A stretch of 64,000 bases of DNA from Modestobacter lapidis (lineage in GTDB: Bacteria > Actinomycetota > Actinomycetes > Mycobacteriales > Geodermatophilaceae), in NCBI GenBank assembly GCA_019779905.1, contig JABAKE010000005.1, positions 186,001 through 250,000 of the forward strand, given 5' to 3'. The notes under the pieces were generated by a model. That model was not told the origin of the DNA. It saw nothing but the letters and a program-made list of their open reading frames with translations, and did no database searches. Each line of letters begins with the position of its first letter. Within the stretch, counting starts at the first letter, position 1. Of the stretch, positions 1 through 8,781 are shown piece after piece. The position numbers were made by a program, and so were the translations under genes.

Positions 1-375
1 GTCGACGCGACCCGCGGCTGGGTGCAGGCGCTGGGCAAGACCGACGTCGTCGTCCGGGACTCCCCCGGCTTCGCCTCCTCCCGGCTGGGCGTGCTGCTCG
101 GCCTCGAGGCGATCCGGATGCTGGAGGAGGGGGTCGCCGACGCCGCCGCGATCGACGCGGCGATGGAACTGGGCTACCGGCACCCCATGGGCCCGCTGCG
201 CTCCACCGACCTGGTCGGGCTGGACGTGCGGCTGGCCATCGCCGAGTACCTGGCGAGCACGCTGGGCGAGCGCTTCGCACCACCACAGCTGCTGCGGGAC
301 AAGGTGGCCGCCGGCGAGCTGGGCCGCAAGACCGGCCGCGGGTTCCACTCCTACGACGACCAGCCCCCGGCATGA
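1..375 (+). CDS. 3-hydroxyacyl-CoA dehydrogenase, C-terminal part (5' end outside window)
   Basis: The frame is open from base 1, so the gene starts upstream and only the last 124 residues are visible. They match the C-terminal helical dimerisation domain of 3-hydroxybutyryl/3-hydroxyadipyl-CoA dehydrogenases (FadB2/PaaH family): a DSPGFASSRL motif, a GYRHPMGPL motif, and the terminal GRKTGRGFHSYD motif that closes these proteins. The NAD-binding Rossmann domain must lie outside the window. The family oxidises (S)-3-hydroxyacyl-CoA to 3-oxoacyl-CoA with NAD+ in the cytosol. Its stop overlaps the next start (ATGA), so it is translationally coupled to an enoyl-CoA hydratase. The neighbours suggest beta-oxidation of a CoA-bound ring-cleavage or dearomatised product rather than ordinary fatty acids. 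Confidence 0.9.
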   Translation, partial: VDATRGWVQALGKTDVVVRDSPGFASSRLGVLLGLEAIRMLEEGVADAAAIDAAMELGYRHPMGPLRSTDLVGLDVRLAIAEYLASTLGERFAPPQLLRDKVAAGELGRKTGRGFHSYDDQPPA

Positions 376-1148
376 GCGACGACGTGCTGCGCGTGGCCGT
401 CTCCCGGGGCGTCGCCACCCTGACGCTGGACTCCCCCGGCAACCGCAACGCCCTGTCCCGGGCGATGCGGGCCCGGCTGCGCACCGCGCTGGCCGACGCG
501 CTCGCCGACGACGCGGTGCGGGTCATCGTGCTCGACCACACCGGACGGGTCTTCTGCTCCGGGATGGACCTGGCCGAGGCGGCCGGCGGCTCGGCCGCGG
601 ATCAGGGCGTCCACGAGTTCCCCGAGCTGCTGGAGACGATCTGGCACTCCCCCAAACCGGTGCTGGCCGCCGTCCGCGGCCCGGCGCGCGCCGGCGGGGT
701 GGGCCTGCTCGCCGCCTGCGACGTCGTCGTCGCCGGGAGGTCGGCGACGTTCGGCTTCGCCGAGGTCCGGATCGGGGTGGTGCCGGCCATCATCTCCGCC
801 GTGGTGGTGCCCCGGATGATCCGCAACGCCGCGCACCGGCTGCTGCTCACCGGCGAGGTGTTCGACGCCGGCACCGCCGCGGCGGGTGGGCTGGTGGACC
901 TCGTCGTGGACGACGGCGACGTCGACTCCGCCGTCGCCGGGCAGGTCGCCGCGCTGGCCGCCGGGGCCCCGCTGGCCCTGGCGGAGACCAAGCGGCTGCT
1001 GCGCGCCGAGCGTGGCGGGCCGCTGGGGGCCCAGTTCGAGGAGCTGCTGGGCTTGTCGGCCCGGTTCTTCGCCAGCGAGGAGGGCCAGGAGGGGATCGCG
1101 GCGTTCCGGGAGAAGCGCCCGGCGCGCTGGGTGCCCGCCGCGGACTGA
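372..1148 (+). CDS. Enoyl-CoA hydratase/isomerase family protein
   Basis: A 258-residue crotonase-fold protein of usual family length. The first oxyanion-hole segment reads VFCSGMDL (about residues 59-66). The second lies in the VRGPARAGGVGLLAACD region, and a downstream FGFAEVRIGVVPA segment carries one of the usual acidic positions. Members hydrate or isomerise 2-enoyl-CoA thioesters in the cytosol. The start overlaps the stop of the 3-hydroxyacyl-CoA dehydrogenase by four bases, so the two probably act in consecutive steps. In this locus they could serve phenylacetyl-CoA, benzoyl-CoA or 2-aminobenzoyl-CoA catabolism; the sequence does not say which. The side chain specificity is not predictable here. 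Confidence 0.9.
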   Translation: MSDDVLRVAVSRGVATLTLDSPGNRNALSRAMRARLRTALADALADDAVRVIVLDHTGRVFCSGMDLAEAAGGSAADQGVHEFPELLETIWHSPKPVLAAVRGPARAGGVGLLAACDVVVAGRSATFGFAEVRIGVVPAIISAVVVPRMIRNAAHRLLLTGEVFDAGTAAAGGLVDLVVDDGDVDSAVAGQVAALAAGAPLALAETKRLLRAERGGPLGAQFEELLGLSARFFASEEGQEGIAAFREKRPARWVPAAD

Positions 1149-1253
1149 CCGGATCCGGTCGGCCCGCACGACGTCGCACCACGACGTCCTACACCGGGTC
1201 GCCCATCCAGTAGGGTTCTCGTAGTATTTTCCATCGTCCCATCGGAGGCCAGC

Positions 1254-2165
1254 GTGCGCGTCGTGCTCATGCTCAGCAGCGACCAGACCGCCACCGCGAC
1301 CGAGGCCCGAGCCGCGGAAGAGGCCGGCTACGACGGGGTCTCGACCGGTGAGCACGTGTTCTTCCACGGGCCGGTGACCAACGGGTTCATCGCGATGGCC
1401 GCGGCGGCCGGCGCCACGACCCGGATCCGGCTGCTCACCTCCCTGACCGTGCTGCCGCTCTACCCGGCGGCCCTCGCGGCCAAGTTCGCCACCACCCTGG
1501 ACCAGGTCTCCGGCGGGCGCTTCGACCTGGGCGTGGGCGTCGGCGGGGAACACCCGCCCGAGTTCGTCGCCGCCGGCGTCGAGGTCGGCGAGCGCGGAGC
1601 CCGCGCCGACGAGGCGCTGGAGGTGCTCCGCGCGCTGTGGGCGGGCGGGCCGGTCGACTTCGCCGGCCGGTTCACCACCGTTCCCGGGCTGACGCTGGAC
1701 CCCGGCCCCGTGCAGCCCGGTGGGCCACCGATCTGGCTCGGTGGCCGCCGCCCGCCGGCAATCCGCCGGGCCGGGCGGCACGCCGACGTGTGGATGCCCT
1801 ACATGTACACACCCGAACAGGTCGCCCGGAGCCTGGCCGAGGTCCGCGACGCGGCGGAGCAGGCCGGCCGCGACCCGTCGTCCGTGCGGGGCTCGGTCTT
1901 CTGCTGGGGCGCGGTCCACGAGGACCCGGCCCGGGCCCGGCAGGACGCCGTCGAGACCGTCAGCGCGGTCTACCAGCAGGACTTCGGTCCACTCGCCGAC
2001 CGCTACCTCCTGCACGGCGACCCCGACCGGGTGGTCGCCCGCGCCCGGGAGTACGCCGACGCGGGCGCCGAGACCCTGGTCTTCTCCCCCTCGGGGGAAG
2101 GCGCCCACCGGCAGACCGCCGTCGATCTCTTCAGCCACGCCGTCCTGCCGCGGCTGCACGGCTGA
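1254..2165 (+). CDS. LLM class flavin-dependent (probably F420) oxidoreductase
   Basis: A 303-residue luciferase-like monooxygenase-fold (TIM barrel) protein. Visible features are the early strand MRVVLMLSSDQ, an EHVF motif near residue 35, the RIRLLTSLTVLPLYPAALAAK segment and the SGGRFDLGVGVG flavin/F420 phosphate-binding motif near residues 87-98, followed by PPIWLGG. This pattern is typical of the actinobacterial F420-dependent subfamily. GTG is chosen as start because a GGAGG lies just upstream (1243-1247). It sits 105 bases after the enoyl-CoA hydratase and before the PaaZ-like dehydrogenase, so a redox step in the same aromatic pathway is likely, but substrate and true cofactor (F420 or FMN) are unknown. 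Confidence 0.85.
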   Translation: MRVVLMLSSDQTATATEARAAEEAGYDGVSTGEHVFFHGPVTNGFIAMAAAAGATTRIRLLTSLTVLPLYPAALAAKFATTLDQVSGGRFDLGVGVGGEHPPEFVAAGVEVGERGARADEALEVLRALWAGGPVDFAGRFTTVPGLTLDPGPVQPGGPPIWLGGRRPPAIRRAGRHADVWMPYMYTPEQVARSLAEVRDAAEQAGRDPSSVRGSVFCWGAVHEDPARARQDAVETVSAVYQQDFGPLADRYLLHGDPDRVVARAREYADAGAETLVFSPSGEGAHRQTAVDLFSHAVLPRLHG

Positions 2166-2228
2166 CATCCGCCCGTCCGGGGCATCCCCCTCATCGCACC
2201 CCCGCAGCCACGTCCAGGAGGACTGACC

Positions 2229-3800
2229 ATGTCGACCACCGCACCCGCCCTCGAGTCCTACGTCTCCGGGCGCTGGCAGTCCGGCACCGACGAGGGCACC
2301 ACCCTGACCGACGCGGTGACCGGGAACCCGGTCGCCCGGGTGTCCAGCACCGGCGTGGACACCGCCGCCGCGGTCCGCTGGGGCCGGGAGGTCGGCGGGC
2401 CCGCGCTGCGGGCGCTGCCCTTCGCCGAGCGCGCGGCGCTGGTGAAGGCGGTGGCGACGGTGCTCGGAGAGGCCCGGGAGGAGCTGTACGAGCTGTCCGC
2501 CCGGACCGGCGCCACCCGCCGGGACTCCGCGGTCGACATCGACGGGGGCATCGGCACGCTCGCGGTCTACGCCAGCAAGGGGCGCAAGGAGCTGCCCGAG
2601 GGCGACGTCCTCCTCGACGGCGACATCGAGCCGCTCGGGCGCGGGGGAACGTTCGCCGGCCGGCACCTCTACCGCTCCCGGCTGGGGGTCGCCGTGCAGA
2701 TCAACGCGTTCAACTTCCCCGTCTGGGGCCCCGCAGAGAAGTTCGCGCCCGCGCTGCTGGCCGGTGTCCCGACGATCATCAAGCCGGCCACCCCCACCGC
2801 CTACCTCACCGAGCTGATGGTGCGCCGGGTCATCGAGTCCGGAGTGCTGCCCGAGGGTGCGCTGCAGCTGGTCTGCGGCAGCGCCCGGCAGCTGCTCGAC
2901 GAACTGGACGGCCAGGACTCGGTGTGGTTCACCGGCTCGGCCGACACCGCGGCGGCGCTGCGCCGGCACCCGGCGGTCACCGAGCGCTCGGCCCGGTTCA
3001 ACGCCGAGGCCGACTCGCTGAACGCCTCGGTGCTCGGCCCCGACGCGGTCGCCGGTACACCCGAGTTCGACCTCTACGTCGACCAGCTGGTCACCGAGAT
3101 GACGGTCAAGGCCGGGCAGAAGTGCACCGCGATCCGGCGCGCGTTCGTCCCGGCGGCCGCGGCGGACGACGTGGTGGAGGCGGTCCGGTCGCGGCTCGCC
3201 GAGGTCGTGGTGGGCAGCCCGGCCGACGAACGGTCGGTCATGGGGGCCCTGGTCAGCCACGAGCAGCGGGACAGCGTCCGGGAGGCCGTCGCCCGGCTCG
3301 CCGGCGCCGGCGGGATCGTCTACGGGAACCCGGCGTCCATCGACGTGGTGGGTGCCGACGACACCACCGGGGCGTTCCTCTCCCCGCTGCTGCTGCGCTG
3401 CGATGACACCGACCGCCCCGAGCCGCACGACATCGAGGCCTTCGGGCCGGTGAGCACGGTGCTGCCCTACACCGGGACCGCCGACGTCGTCGACCAGCTC
3501 GCCCGCGGTGGCGGTAGCCTCGTCGCCTCGGTGGTGAGCGAGGACGCCGCCTTCCAGCGCGACGTCGTGCTGGGTGCCGGTGCGCACCACGGCCGGATGC
3601 TGCTGCTGGACCGGCACTCCGCCGCCGAGAACACCGGCCACGGCATCCCCATGCCGCAGCTCGTGCACGGCGGGCCGGGCCGGGCCGGTGGCGGCGAGGA
3701 GGAGGGTGGCCTGCGCGCCGTCCTCCACCACATGCAGCGGGTCGCGATCCAGGGCAGCCCGGCCCTGCTGGAGTCCTTCGCGCCCGGTCCGAGGCCGTGA
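2229..3800 (+). CDS. PaaZ/BoxD-type semialdehyde dehydrogenase (aldehyde dehydrogenase domain only)
   Basis: A 523-residue protein that aligns along its whole length with the N-terminal aldehyde dehydrogenase half of bifunctional PaaZ and with BoxD (3,4-dehydroadipyl-CoA semialdehyde dehydrogenase). Diagnostic stretches are VDIDGGIGTL, INAFNFPVWG, FTGSADTA, the active-site KAGQKCTAIRR with Cys299, and the closing HGGPGRAGGGEE segment. The C-terminal hydratase half of PaaZ is absent. Instead a separate hotdog hydratase overlaps the stop by four bases. The family oxidises the CoA-bound semialdehyde made by ring opening, using NADP+ in known members. Whether it works in a phenylacetyl-CoA, benzoyl-CoA or related route is an inference; no paaABCDE or boxB gene lies in the window. 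Confidence 0.88.
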   Translation: MSTTAPALESYVSGRWQSGTDEGTTLTDAVTGNPVARVSSTGVDTAAAVRWGREVGGPALRALPFAERAALVKAVATVLGEAREELYELSARTGATRRDSAVDIDGGIGTLAVYASKGRKELPEGDVLLDGDIEPLGRGGTFAGRHLYRSRLGVAVQINAFNFPVWGPAEKFAPALLAGVPTIIKPATPTAYLTELMVRRVIESGVLPEGALQLVCGSARQLLDELDGQDSVWFTGSADTAAALRRHPAVTERSARFNAEADSLNASVLGPDAVAGTPEFDLYVDQLVTEMTVKAGQKCTAIRRAFVPAAAADDVVEAVRSRLAEVVVGSPADERSVMGALVSHEQRDSVREAVARLAGAGGIVYGNPASIDVVGADDTTGAFLSPLLLRCDDTDRPEPHDIEAFGPVSTVLPYTGTADVVDQLARGGGSLVASVVSEDAAFQRDVVLGAGAHHGRMLLLDRHSAAENTGHGIPMPQLVHGGPGRAGGGEEEGGLRAVLHHMQRVAIQGSPALLESFAPGPRP

Positions 3801-4255
3801 CCGAGCGCTGGTTCGCCGACTACGTACCGGGCACGACGAGCGAGTTCGGGCCGATCCGGGTGGACGAGGCCGAGCTGGTCGAGTTCGCCCGGCGGTTCGA
3901 CCCGCAGCCCTTCCACGTGGACGCGGACGCCGCCGCGGCCGGCCCCTTCAGTGGGCTGATCGCCAGTGGCTGGCACACCGGCGCGCTGATGATGCGGCTG
4001 TTCGCCGACGAGTACCTCTCGCCGGTGTCCAGCCTCGGGTCACCGGGGATCGACGAGCTGCGCTGGCCGTTGCCGGTGCGGCCGGGTGACGAGCTCACCC
4101 TGCGCACCACGGTCGAGGACGCCCGGCTGTCCCGCAGCAAGCCCGACCGCGGCGTCGTCACCACGCGCATCGAGATGGTCAACCAGGCCGGGGACGTGGT
4201 CCTGCGGCTGGTGGCGGTGAACCTGATCCGCGCCCGGCCGGCCCAGGCGCACTGA
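3797..4255 (+). CDS. MaoC-family (R)-enoyl-CoA hydratase
   Basis: A 152-residue single hotdog-domain protein. The hydratase-2 active-site motif is visible as FARRFDPQPFHVDADAA (catalytic Asp and His near residues 35-40), followed by GLIASGWHTGALMMR, the usual second conserved block. The start overlaps the stop of the PaaZ/BoxD-like dehydrogenase, so the two are co-translated and may do together what bifunctional PaaZ does in one chain. However, the sequence resembles the free-standing MaoC family more than the PaaZ C-terminal domain. Oxepin-CoA hydrolysis is therefore only one possibility; ordinary hydration of an unsaturated CoA ester is the other. Confidence 0.87.
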   Translation: MTERWFADYVPGTTSEFGPIRVDEAELVEFARRFDPQPFHVDADAAAAGPFSGLIASGWHTGALMMRLFADEYLSPVSSLGSPGIDELRWPLPVRPGDELTLRTTVEDARLSRSKPDRGVVTTRIEMVNQAGDVVLRLVAVNLIRARPAQAH

Positions 4256-4327
4256 CCCGCTCGCGCCGCCCGGACCGGGACCGATGGTGCGGCGACCCGG
4301 GGCTCCTCGTCGACGTGCAACACGCCG

Positions 4328-4357
4328 TTGACACCCCGGTAGCCCGTTGTAGAGGAT
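4328..4357 (+). promoter_or_regulatory. Candidate promoter upstream of the amidase gene
   Basis: A perfect -35 hexamer TTGACA (4328-4333) is followed after 18 bases by GAGGAT (4352-4357), a weak -10. It lies in the 154-base gap between the MaoC-like gene and the amidase and would give the amidase its own transcript. The -10 match is poor, so this is tentative. Confidence 0.35.
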
Positions 4358-4409
4358 TGCCCCCGCCCGTGTCGGGCGCCACACCGTCCAAGCCCTGGGA
4401 GGGCGAGCA

Positions 4410-5855
4410 ATGACAGCTGACACCAACGCTCCGGGTAGCACCGACGAACTCTGGCGGTGGTCGGCGACGCGGATCGCCGACGGGGTCGCCACCGGACTGA
4501 TCTCCAGCCGCGAGGCGGTGGAGAGCTGCCTGTCCCGGATCGAGGCGGTCAACCCCGAGCTCAACGCCCTCGTCGAGGTGTCCGGTGACGAGGCGCTGAA
4601 GGCCGCGGACGACGCCGACCGGCGCACCGCGTCCGGCGCCCCGCTCGGCCCGCTGCACGGCGTCCCGGTCGCGATCAAGGTGAACTCCGACCAGGTCGGT
4701 CACGCCACGACGAACGGCGTCGTGGCGTTCAAGGACAACACCGCCACCACCGACAGCCCGCACGTGGCCAGCCTCCGGCAGTCCGGCGCGATCCTGCTCG
4801 CCCGCAGCAACACGCCGGCGTTCTCCTACCGGTGGTTCACCAACAACGACCTGCACGGACGCACGCTGAACCCGTGGGACGCGACCCGCACACCCGGCGG
4901 GTCCAGTGGCGGGGCGGGCTCGGCCGTCGCGTCGGGCATGGTTCCGATCGGGCACGGCAACGACATCGGCGGCTCCGTCCGGTACCCCGCCTACGCCTGC
5001 GGCGTCGTCGGCCTGCGGCCGACCGTGGGCCGGGTGGCCGGGCTCTACGGCCCCCCGGACGCCGACCCGGCGCTGTCGGTGCAGTCCATGCTGGTCCAGG
5101 GGCCGCTGGCCCGCACGGTCGCCGACGTCCGGCTGGCGATGCGCGGGCTGACCGCCCACGACCCGCGTGACCCCTTCCACGTGCCCGGGGCTCCCGCGGC
5201 CGCGGCCGCGGAACGCCCGCTCCGGGTCGCACTGGTCCGGGACCACGGCGTCGCCACGCCGACCGCGGCCGTCGACGAGGCCCTGACCCAGGCCGCGGGC
5301 TGGCTGACCGAGGCCGGCTACGTGGTCGAGGAGGTCGAGCTGCCCTTGCTCGCCGAGGCCTACCGGCTCTGGTACCTGCTGTGCATGGAGGAGTTCCGCC
5401 AGATCATGCCGCTGGTCGAGGAGGTCGGCGACGAGGGCATGAAGAAGGCGGCGGAGGGCTACTACGCCGTCTCCTCGGAGTGGTGGGGCACCCAGCCCGG
5501 CCTGACCGACTACATGAACGGATACGCCCGGCGGGGCACGTTGATCCGCATGCTCGGGGAGTTCATGGAGCGGTACTCCACCGTCCTGCTGCCCATGTCC
5601 GCGGAGCAGGCGTTCGAGCAGGACGCCGACATCGCCAGCATCGAGAGCATGCGGCGGGTGATGGCCGCGCAGGCGTCGATGATGGCGGTTCCCGTCCTCG
5701 GCTTCCCGGCGCTGTCGGTGCCCACCGGGGTCACCGACGGCCTCCCCGCCGGCGTCCAGCTGCTCGGCCGGCGCTTCGACGAGGACGGCATCCTCGATGC
5801 CGCCCAGGTGATCGAAGCCCGCGCGGGCACCTTCACCCCCCTCGACCCGCGCTGA
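4410..5855 (+). CDS. Amidase-signature family hydrolase
   Basis: A 481-residue amidase-signature enzyme of normal length. The Ser-cisSer-Lys triad is fully present: Lys90 in VPVAIKVN, Ser165 in the GGSSGG loop and Ser189 in GNDIGGSVRYPA, with the same spacing as in fatty acid amide hydrolase (75 and 24 residues). The family hydrolyses C-N amide bonds of many small amides in the cytosol. There is no signal peptide and no GatB partner, so a GatA role is unlikely. It stands between CoA-ester catabolic genes and a secreted esterase, so it may release an aromatic acid from an amide, which is inference. A strong hairpin follows the stop. Confidence 0.9.
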   Translation: MTADTNAPGSTDELWRWSATRIADGVATGLISSREAVESCLSRIEAVNPELNALVEVSGDEALKAADDADRRTASGAPLGPLHGVPVAIKVNSDQVGHATTNGVVAFKDNTATTDSPHVASLRQSGAILLARSNTPAFSYRWFTNNDLHGRTLNPWDATRTPGGSSGGAGSAVASGMVPIGHGNDIGGSVRYPAYACGVVGLRPTVGRVAGLYGPPDADPALSVQSMLVQGPLARTVADVRLAMRGLTAHDPRDPFHVPGAPAAAAAERPLRVALVRDHGVATPTAAVDEALTQAAGWLTEAGYVVEEVELPLLAEAYRLWYLLCMEEFRQIMPLVEEVGDEGMKKAAEGYYAVSSEWWGTQPGLTDYMNGYARRGTLIRMLGEFMERYSTVLLPMSAEQAFEQDADIASIESMRRVMAAQASMMAVPVLGFPALSVPTGVTDGLPAGVQLLGRRFDEDGILDAAQVIEARAGTFTPLDPR

Positions 5856-5864
5856 CAGCGGCGT

Positions 5865-5898
5865 CCGGGGGTCACCGGTGCGCCACGGTGACCCCCGG
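5865..5898 (+). terminator. Hairpin terminator after the amidase gene
   Basis: A perfect 13-base inverted repeat, CCGGGGGTCACCG (5865-5877) and its complement (5886-5898), with an 8-base loop starts 10 bases after the amidase stop. There is no T-run, as is common in GC-rich actinomycetes. Confidence 0.6.
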
Positions 5899-6056
5899 GC
5901 GTCCTGCCACAGGTCGAGCTCGGGTGGCGCCACCACCGCACGCGGTGGACATGCCGACACGACACGCCGGGACATTCCACGTCCGGGTTGACGGTTGGGA
6001 GCTCGGCGTAGCACCTTTCCCGGGTCAGTGATCCAGCTCACCTCCCGAGGAGCGGC

Positions 6057-7688
6057 ATGCGCGCTGCCAGGTATCCCGATCGGCCCACCTCTTCCCGGCA
6101 CCGGCCTCGAAGCAGGGTGCCGCTCCGCAGCCTCGTTCCCGCAGTCGTCGCCATGGCGGCGATGGTGCTCGGCGCCGGCCCGGCGGCGGCCACCCCCGGG
6201 CCGGATCCCGCCCCCGCTCCGGCACCGACTTCTCCTGCCGGCGACTGCGCCGGGTTGGCGGAGCTCGAGCTGGCCGAGGTCACGGCGATCTCCGCCGAGC
6301 TCGTGACGGCGGGTACGTCGGACGACCAGACCGACCTGCCGGCGTTCTGCCGGGTGGCGCTGACCGTCGAGCCGATGGTCGACATCGCGGTCTGGCTGCC
6401 CGTCGAGACGTACAACGGGCGGTTCCAGGCAGTCGGTGGCGGCGGCTACGCCGGCACCATCAGCTACCCGGCCATGGCCACCGCGCTGCGGGACGGGTAC
6501 GCCACCGCATCCACCGACACCGGCCACTCCACGCCGGGCGGCTCGTTCGCCCTGGCGGCGCCCGGCGACCTCGACGAGCAGCTCATCGAGGACTTCGCCT
6601 CCCGGTCGCTGTTCCAGCTCACGGAGAAGGCACAGACCCTGGTCGGGGCGTTCTACGGCATGCCGGCGGAGTACTCCTACTGGAACGGCTGCTCCACCGG
6701 GGGGCGGCAGGGCCTGATGCTGGCGCAGCAGCTCCCCGACGGCTACGACGGGATCCTCGCCGGCGCGCCGGCCATCAACTGGGACCGCTTCATCCCCGCG
6801 GAGCTCTGGCCCCAGGTCGTGATGCAGCAGGAACTCGGCGGGCCGATCGCCCCGTGCAAGCTGGAGGCCGCGACCCGCGCCGTCGTGGCTGCGTGCGACA
6901 CCCTGGACGGGGTCGCGGACGGCGTGCTCGACGACCCGCGCAGGTGTGACTTCCAGGCCGCCTCCCTCGTCGGCCAGCCGACCGACTGCGGCGAGTTCAC
7001 CGACGTCGATGCCCGCGTGGTCCAGGCGATCTGGGACGGTGCCCGGACCGTTGACGGCACCCGGTTGTGGTACGGCCTGGCACCCGGCGCCCCGCTGCAG
7101 GGCCTCGCCGGGCCGCAGCCCTTCCCGATCACCGTCGACCACCACAGGTACTGGATCGAGCAGGACCCGAACTGGGACTGGCAGAAGCTGGACTACGCGG
7201 GTTTCGAGGAGAACTTCGCCGCCTCGCAGCAGCTCTTCAACGAGGTCATCGGCACCGACGACCCGGATCTGTCCGCCTTCCGGCACTCCGGCGGCAAGGT
7301 CCTGATCTGGCACGGCTGGAACGACCAGCTGATCTTCCCCGAAGGCACCATCGACTACTACGAACGGGTCGTGGACACGGTGGGCAACCTGCACCGGGCC
7401 CAGGACTTCGCCCGGTTGTTCATGGCCCCCGGGGTGGAGCACTGTAGTGGCGGTGCGGGGGCCGACCAGTTCGACATGTTCGGCGAGCTCGTCGCGTGGG
7501 TCGAGGACGGTGCGGCACCCGAGCGCATCTCCGCCGCGCGCGTCGAGGACGGCCAGCAGGTGCTGACCCGGCCGCTGTGTCTCTACCCGCTGGTCGCCCG
7601 GTACGACGGCAGCGGGAACCCCCGTGTCGAGGCCAGCTACGACTGCAAGCGCACGTACGGCCGCTGGGGCACGCCGGGCCACGGCTGA
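6057..7688 (+). CDS. Secreted tannase/feruloyl-esterase family hydrolase
   Basis: A 543-residue protein with an N-terminal signal peptide (basic RPRSRVPLRS, then a hydrophobic stretch ending near AAATP, about residues 17-47). It shows the CS-D-HC signature of the tannase family: Cys212-Ser213 in WNGCSTGGRQG, Asp423 in WHGWNDQ and His462-Cys463 in GVEHCSGG. In known structures the two cysteines form a disulfide that ties Ser and His together. A Cys-rich lid segment, CDTLDGVADGVLDDPRRCDF (280-299), resembles the calcium-binding loop of the family. Members cleave esters of aromatic acids (gallate, ferulate, and in one branch phthalate-type esters) outside the cell. Placed beside aromatic-acid catabolic genes, it probably liberates the acid they consume. 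The exact ester is unknown. Confidence 0.88.
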   Translation: MRAARYPDRPTSSRHRPRSRVPLRSLVPAVVAMAAMVLGAGPAAATPGPDPAPAPAPTSPAGDCAGLAELELAEVTAISAELVTAGTSDDQTDLPAFCRVALTVEPMVDIAVWLPVETYNGRFQAVGGGGYAGTISYPAMATALRDGYATASTDTGHSTPGGSFALAAPGDLDEQLIEDFASRSLFQLTEKAQTLVGAFYGMPAEYSYWNGCSTGGRQGLMLAQQLPDGYDGILAGAPAINWDRFIPAELWPQVVMQQELGGPIAPCKLEAATRAVVAACDTLDGVADGVLDDPRRCDFQAASLVGQPTDCGEFTDVDARVVQAIWDGARTVDGTRLWYGLAPGAPLQGLAGPQPFPITVDHHRYWIEQDPNWDWQKLDYAGFEENFAASQQLFNEVIGTDDPDLSAFRHSGGKVLIWHGWNDQLIFPEGTIDYYERVVDTVGNLHRAQDFARLFMAPGVEHCSGGAGADQFDMFGELVAWVEDGAAPERISAARVEDGQQVLTRPLCLYPLVARYDGSGNPRVEASYDCKRTYGRWGTPGHG

Positions 7689-7804
7689 TCCGACGGGGCC
7701 GACCGGCGCCGGTGGGGCACGCACGCCCCGCTCCACCGGCGCCGGTCATCCGGGCGGACCCGCACCCGGCCGTGCACTCCGCAGTGCGGCGATATTCTGC
7801 TTCC

Positions 7805-8707
7805 GTGACGACGGAGCCGAGTTCGACCTCCCGCGCCGGCGGTCGGGAGGCCCGGCTCGCGCCGCTGATCACCACGGTCCTGGGTCTCTACGCCCGGGCC
7901 GAGGGCAACTGGCTCTCCGTCGCGTCCTTGATCTCGCTGATGGCGGACGTCGGAGCCGAGGCGCAGGCGGTGCGGTCCTCGATCTCCCGGCTGAAGCGCC
8001 GCGGTGTCATCCACGCTGAACGGCAGCGGGGCGCGGCCGGCTACAGCCTGGCCGGCTCCACACTCGAGGTGCTGGCCGAAGGTGACGTCCGGATCTTCGA
8101 GCGCCGGCGGGCGACGGTCGCGGACGGCTGGGTCCTGCTGGTGTTCTCCGTGCCCGAGTCCGAGCGGGAGAAGCGGCACTCGCTCCGCACGAGCCTGACC
8201 GGCCTCGGCTTCGGCACCGCGGCCCCCGGGGTGTGGCTGGCACCCGGCAACCTCGAGTCGGAGACCCGCCACACCCTGGACCGGCGGGGCCTGTCCTCCT
8301 ACGTCGACATCTTCCGGGGCGAGTACGTGGCGTTCGGCGATCCGGGCGGCAAGGTGCGCGGCTGGTGGGACCTGGACGAGCTCACCGAGCTGTACACGGA
8401 CTTCCTGCACCGTTACCGGCCGGTCCTGCACCGGGCGACGTCGAACGGCATCGAACCGCAGGAAGCGTTCCGGACGTACGTACCGATGCTGACCCACTGG
8501 CGGCGGCTGCCCTACCGCGATCCGGGCCTTCCGATGTCCCTGCTCCCGCCCGGCTGGATCGGCGAGAGCGCCGGCGCGTTGTTCGACGAGCTCAACTCCG
8601 TCCTGGCCCCCCTCGCCCAGAAGCACGCGATGTCGGTCATCCACGGTGGGCCCGCGCGGAACGCCGGGGCGGGGCCGGCCGGGGCGCCGGGGCCCGCGAC
8701 GTCGTGA
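7805..8707 (+). CDS. PaaX-family transcriptional regulator
   Basis: A 300-residue protein with the three PaaX parts: an N-terminal winged helix (SVASLISLMADVGAEAQAVRSSISRLKRRG, cited in pieces: SLISLMADVG then AVRSSISRLKRRG, about residues 40-70), a central ferredoxin-like domain starting at WVLLVFSVPE, and a C-terminal domain with WWDLDEL and FRTYVPMLTHWRRLPYRDP. PaaX proteins repress phenylacetate or related aromatic genes and release DNA on binding the acyl-CoA intermediate. The GTG at 7805 is taken as the start because homology begins there; the frame is open further upstream without protein-like sequence. It faces the 2-aminobenzoyl-CoA-type operon tail to tail and is the obvious local regulator, although its operator is not recognised. 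Confidence 0.87.
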   Translation: MTTEPSSTSRAGGREARLAPLITTVLGLYARAEGNWLSVASLISLMADVGAEAQAVRSSISRLKRRGVIHAERQRGAAGYSLAGSTLEVLAEGDVRIFERRRATVADGWVLLVFSVPESEREKRHSLRTSLTGLGFGTAAPGVWLAPGNLESETRHTLDRRGLSSYVDIFRGEYVAFGDPGGKVRGWWDLDELTELYTDFLHRYRPVLHRATSNGIEPQEAFRTYVPMLTHWRRLPYRDPGLPMSLLPPGWIGESAGALFDELNSVLAPLAQKHAMSVIHGGPARNAGAGPAGAPGPATS

Positions 8708-8781
8708 CCAGCCCCTCCCCCGCGCTGCGGCCCCGCACCGGGCCACCGGTCCCGGCCGCTCCGGCCGCGTGAGCGCGTAGC

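Noticed and set aside
351-3731. Very long minus-strand open frame (1126 codons)
   Set aside because: It lies antisense to four well-supported genes, is rich in Arg, Gly, Pro and Val as expected from reading GC-rich codons backwards, and has no recognisable motif.
4179-7736. Long minus-strand open frame (1185 codons)
   Set aside because: Antisense to the amidase and tannase-family genes, both of which have complete catalytic motifs. The minus-strand translation is low in complexity.
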